A DNA stretch of 21,621 bases from Acanthamoeba lenticulata (taxonomy: Eukaryota > Discosea > Longamoebia > Acanthamoebidae): assembly GCA_002179805.1 (NCBI GenBank), contig NAVB01003015.1, forward strand, positions 1 through 21,621, in the 5' to 3' direction. The position numbers were made by a program, and so were the translations under genes. Position 1 is the first letter of the stretch, and every line of letters begins with the position of its first letter. Positions 18,746-21,621 of this stretch are shown here, piece after piece. The notes below the pieces were generated by a model. The model was not told the DNA's origin. It made no database searches and saw nothing but the letters and a program-made list of their open reading frames with translations.

Positions 18746-19234
18746 GCCAACGCGCACGTTCGAATAATGCACATCACTCCTCACGGAGGTGTTCTTGTTG
18801 GTTTATTTACACTGTACACTGCCTGCGTTGTGTCAAAAATCGCTCATCCACCGATTCTTGCTGCCCGTCTTGTTCACGTCCCTCAGCCGTACCCAAGCGC
18901 TCTCAATTTGCACGGCCGCGGTGATGGTAGACAGTTGACTTCGGCGAGCAGCCCGCGCCCGGTGCCACATCTCTGTTCCTCCCGAACAGCTCCACATGGC
19001 GCAACAGGGGCATCCTCTCCGTGGTCTTGTTCCGCGTCGGCTGTTCCTCGATCGGCTCAGCTTGTGCGAAGAAGACTTGACTGTGCCCCCCCTCGATAAA
19101 ACGTGGGCCATTCACGAACCGTTCCTGAACGAAACAGTTCGCCGAACAACAGCACAAGAAGGAACGGAAATAGAAAAAATAAATAAATATAAAATAAAAA
19201 TAAAAACAAAAGACAACACGACGTTATCGCAAAG
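18746..19234. other. Intergenic region with ambiguous overlapping small ORFs
   Basis: 489 bases between the LRR-kinase and the receiver/Nudix gene. Open frames on both strands (18996-19259 +, 18903-19157 -, 18767-19099 +) overlap each other and none shows a family motif, so no gene is called. The last 60 bases (about 19160-19215) are strongly A-rich with little else, and probably form the 5' leader or core promoter of the following gene. Confidence 0.4.
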
Positions 19235-20821
19235 ATGGAACAACAGGCTGGGCTGGTGACGTACGGGGTGGAAGGAGGAACCTCCCACAAGCCCAGGCTG
19301 CTCTTTATGGCGGTCGGTGACGCCCAGTCCCAAGCCAAAGCCTTCGCGTCGGCAGGCTTCCAGGTGGCGCTCACGCCCTCCCTGGCTACCGCCCAGGAGG
19401 CCGTGCAGCAACAAGCCCCCTTCGACGTGGTGGTGACCAAACTGGGGTCCATGCCTGACTCTTCAGACCAGTATGTGCATACCCTTTTCCTTTCTTCCCC
19501 TCCGCCGCTGGGCCAACGAAGTGGGGCGGTGTAGGGGACTGCCCCTGGTCAAGACCGTCCGGCGTACCGATAAACGCACCTTCGTGGCTCTGTTGAGCTG
19601 GACGGCCTGTCAGTCAGCGCAGACTCGGCTCGAGTGCTTCAACGAGGGCGCGAACATGGTGACGGCCTCGCCTTCGGATCTGCTCGCCGTGCTCGCCAAG
19701 ATCGCGCGGTATGCACACCCTGCTTGCGATCCCCTTCTCCACTTCTTGAGGCTTCATGCTCAACGTTCCTCGCGCGTCGCCCAGGCATCGCCAAGCGGCC
19801 TCGGATCCCGACGCCCAGTACGAGTGCCCTTCGTGCGGGATGGATGGCCTGACGCCGCACCACCTGTGGGAACACCACCCGCTCTACCACGTCAACGAGC
19901 CCAACACTCCGACCGAGTGCCCGCTCTGCCCGGCCAAGAAGTCCAAGAAGTCAGGCAAGTCCAAAAGGTCGAGTCTTCCTCCTCCGCTCCTCCACCGTGC
20001 ATGAAAGAGGGCTCGTCTTCATTCCGAGAACAACTTCTGAACTTGAGGCGGTGCAGGCGGCTGCACGACCGCTTCCCGGTGCATCTGTTCAACACGCACG
20101 CCCCGCCGGGCGCTCATACCGAGAACTTCCCCGAAACAAGTGCGCTCGCCTCCCTCTGGTTAACGACTACCTTTGGGCTGACGGGCAACAAACGTCATAG
20201 GCATCTACGCGTTCGCGCTGGTCGTGTGCCAGCGCCAGTCCGACGGCCGGTTCCTCCTCGTGCAGGAATTCTGCAACTCGGGCTTCTGGCTGCCCGGCGG
20301 CCGCGTCGATCCCGGTAGGCTGGCCCCTTCCTCAGGCCATATGATGTATGTGTGGCCCTGCTTGGCTGACGCCCTTGTCGCCGTGCGCATGCACAGGCGA
20401 GGATCTGACCACGGCCGCCATACGCGAGACCAAGGAGGAGGCGGGCATCGACGTCGAGATCACCGGCATCCTGCGGTGGGAGTGGTCGCCCCACACCAGC
20501 TCACGCAGTGCGTCCCATGATGCATTCCTCTCCCTCGAGAGGCGGCGCGCACGCTGACATGCCCCGTGGCGCGCACGCAAAGGAGATCCGTATGTGCGAA
20601 TGCGGGTGATCTTCTACGGACGGCCGCGGGACGAGAAGCAGCTGCCCAAGTCGATCCCTGATTACGAGTCCGTCGGGGCTGTGTGGGCGCATGCTGCCGA
20701 GGTGGCACCCGAGAGCGGGCTGCGCCTGCGCGGCCGCGAACCCCAACAGTGGTTCGCCTATGTTGCTGGTGGCGGTATCATTCACCCACTTTCCCTTCTC
20801 ACTGGTGAGGGCGCTCCCTGA
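19235..20821 (+). CDS. Pseudo-receiver / zinc-binding / Nudix hydrolase fusion
   Basis: Seven exons (19235-19470, 19535-19708, 19785-19967, 20057-20139, 20201-20314, 20397-20507, 20583-20821) join in phase to 379 residues. Residues ~20-136 look like a response-regulator receiver fold (RLLFMAV, FDVVVTKLGSMP, TFVALLSW, EGANMVTASPSDLLAVLAKI), but the phospho-Asp position reads T/K and the conserved Lys is Ser/Ala, so it is probably not phosphorylated. Residues 151-185 carry CPSC, a His cluster (HHLWEHHPLYH) and CPLC, a likely zinc site, followed by VHLFNTHAPPG. The Nudix domain is at about 227-360, with box GRVDPGE (259-265) and RETKEEAGI (273-281). The box is canonical except for Thr at the usual hydrophobic position. 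Nudix enzymes cleave nucleoside-diphosphate-linked substrates; the substrate here is unknown. The C-terminal IPDYESVGAVWA and HPLSLLT belong to the domain. Confidence 0.85.
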
Positions 20822-20879
20822 GCTGCGGTCATCTGTGCCGCTCAAAAAGCTTTCTGAAATGATTTTTTCTCGAGGCAAC

Positions 20880-20885
20880 AATAAA
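20880..20885 (+). terminator. Poly(A) signal after the Nudix gene
   Basis: AATAAA lies 59 bases after the stop codon at 20821, in an A/T-rich patch. This fits 3' end formation for the Nudix transcript before the next + strand promoter. Confidence 0.65.
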
Positions 20886-21060
20886 TGGTAAAAAAACCCC
20901 AAAAATTGCAGCCCCCGATTGGCGGGATGGTCGGCGAGCTTCCCCAGACCTGCTTCGCGATGAGCCCGGGCCGAAAAGACAAGAGTACAAAAGGCAAGGC
21001 TTGCCGTCCACACTTACCACAACAAACACAACGATCGCAACATCTTCACCAACAAACACA

Positions 21061-21621
21061 ATGAGCACCATCAAGATTGTCGCCTTCTCCGGTTCGCTCC
21101 GCGACGCCTCAGCCAACGCAGGCCTCATCCGTGCCGCCAAGCAGCTGGCTCAGTCCCTGCACGCCAACGATGTCGAGTTTGAGATCGTGACGGACCTCAT
21201 CGGCCAGCTTCCGCTCTACGACACCGACCTCGAGACCGAGCAGGGCTTCACTGGAGCGGTCAAGCAGTGGCGCGAGGCCATCCGCTCGGCCGATGCCCTG
21301 CTCATCGCCACGCCCGAGTACAACTACTCCATTCCCGGCACCCTCAAGAACGCGCTCGACTGGGCTTCGCGACCGGACGACGCCACCTACTCGTCGTTCC
21401 CCACGTCCGACAAGCCTGTGGCGATCATGGGCGCTGGCGGCGGCATGGGCACGAGCCGCGCGCAGTACCACCTGCGCCAGGTGGGCGTCTACCTCAACTG
21501 GCACTTCGTCAACAAGCCCGAGGTCAACGTCAACCTGTGGGGCGGCAAGCAGATCACCAACGACGCTGGTGACCTGGTCGACGAGGGCACGCGCGACAAT
21601 GTGAAGGCCCTGCTCGAGGCC
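21061..21621 (+). CDS. NADPH-dependent FMN reductase (flavodoxin-like), 3' end outside the window
   Basis: Flavodoxin-fold NAD(P)H:FMN/quinone oxidoreductase (PF03358; bacterial chromate reductase/azoreductase and yeast Lot6-like enzymes), which reduces FMN, quinones or azo compounds in the cytosol. 187 residues are visible, close to the usual full length of about 190, and the frame is still open at the window edge. Seen: MSTIKIVAFSGSLRDASAN, with the GSxR phosphate-binding loop for FMN; ADALLIATPEYNYSIPGTLK, the family hallmark PEYN.S.PG.LKNA.DW; and a glycine-rich loop GAGGGMGTSRAQYHLRQV that contacts the flavin. No intron is seen in this part. ATG 21061 is preceded by the A-rich leader ACAAACACA. 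A TATA-like TACAAAAGG lies about 70 bases upstream. Confidence 0.93.
   Translation, partial: MSTIKIVAFSGSLRDASANAGLIRAAKQLAQSLHANDVEFEIVTDLIGQLPLYDTDLETEQGFTGAVKQWREAIRSADALLIATPEYNYSIPGTLKNALDWASRPDDATYSSFPTSDKPVAIMGAGGGMGTSRAQYHLRQVGVYLNWHFVNKPEVNVNLWGGKQITNDAGDLVDEGTRDNVKALLEA

Overview
The window looks like nuclear DNA of a free-living amoebozoan protist, most likely Acanthamoeba or a close relative. This is inferred from gene style: GC-rich coding sequence, dense genes on both strands, many short GT-AG introns of about 60-100 bases, and pyrimidine or CT-rich intron ends. No bacterial operon, rRNA, tRNA, transposon or CRISPR array was seen. Exon coordinates were worked out by hand from splice sites, reading phase and family conservation; no transcript data were available.

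Left part (1-7,200). A 5'-truncated AI-2E-type multi-pass permease (+) ends at 1,716 and faces a complete ESCRT-III subunit, Vps24/CHMP3 (-, 1,952-2,871). About 0.9 kb without a confident gene follows. Then comes a four-exon gene (+, 3,777-7,116) for a protein with N-terminal membrane segments and a very long, internally duplicated coiled coil. It runs tail-to-tail into a second, intronless coiled-coil gene (-, 7,200-8,873).

Middle (8,874-15,213). A short divergent promoter region separates the second coiled-coil gene from a five-exon, membrane-anchored alpha/beta-hydrolase of the polyhydroxybutyrate-depolymerase/feruloyl-esterase type (+, 9,149-10,653). Converging on it is a nine-exon gene (-, 10,844-14,340) recognised as DBF4, the activating subunit of the Cdc7 replication kinase. 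It has motif N (BRCT-like) and motif M, but no motif C zinc finger can be found.

Right part (15,214-21,621), all on the + strand. In order: a four-exon short-chain dehydrogenase; a small twin-CX9C protein of the DUF3128/Emi1/C22orf39 family; an intronless leucine-rich-repeat/protein-kinase fusion with the layout of a family I know from bacteria; a seven-exon gene joining a degenerate response-regulator receiver domain, a zinc-binding module and a Nudix hydrolase; and the start of an NADPH-dependent FMN reductase that runs off the window.

The genes do not form one pathway; they read as a normal gene-dense chromosome segment. The most unusual items are the receiver-like/zinc/Nudix fusion, the bacterial-type LRR-kinase without introns, the DBF4 homologue without its C-terminal zinc finger, and the repeat-built membrane-tethered coiled-coil protein lying next to a second protein with the same EWRAK motif.
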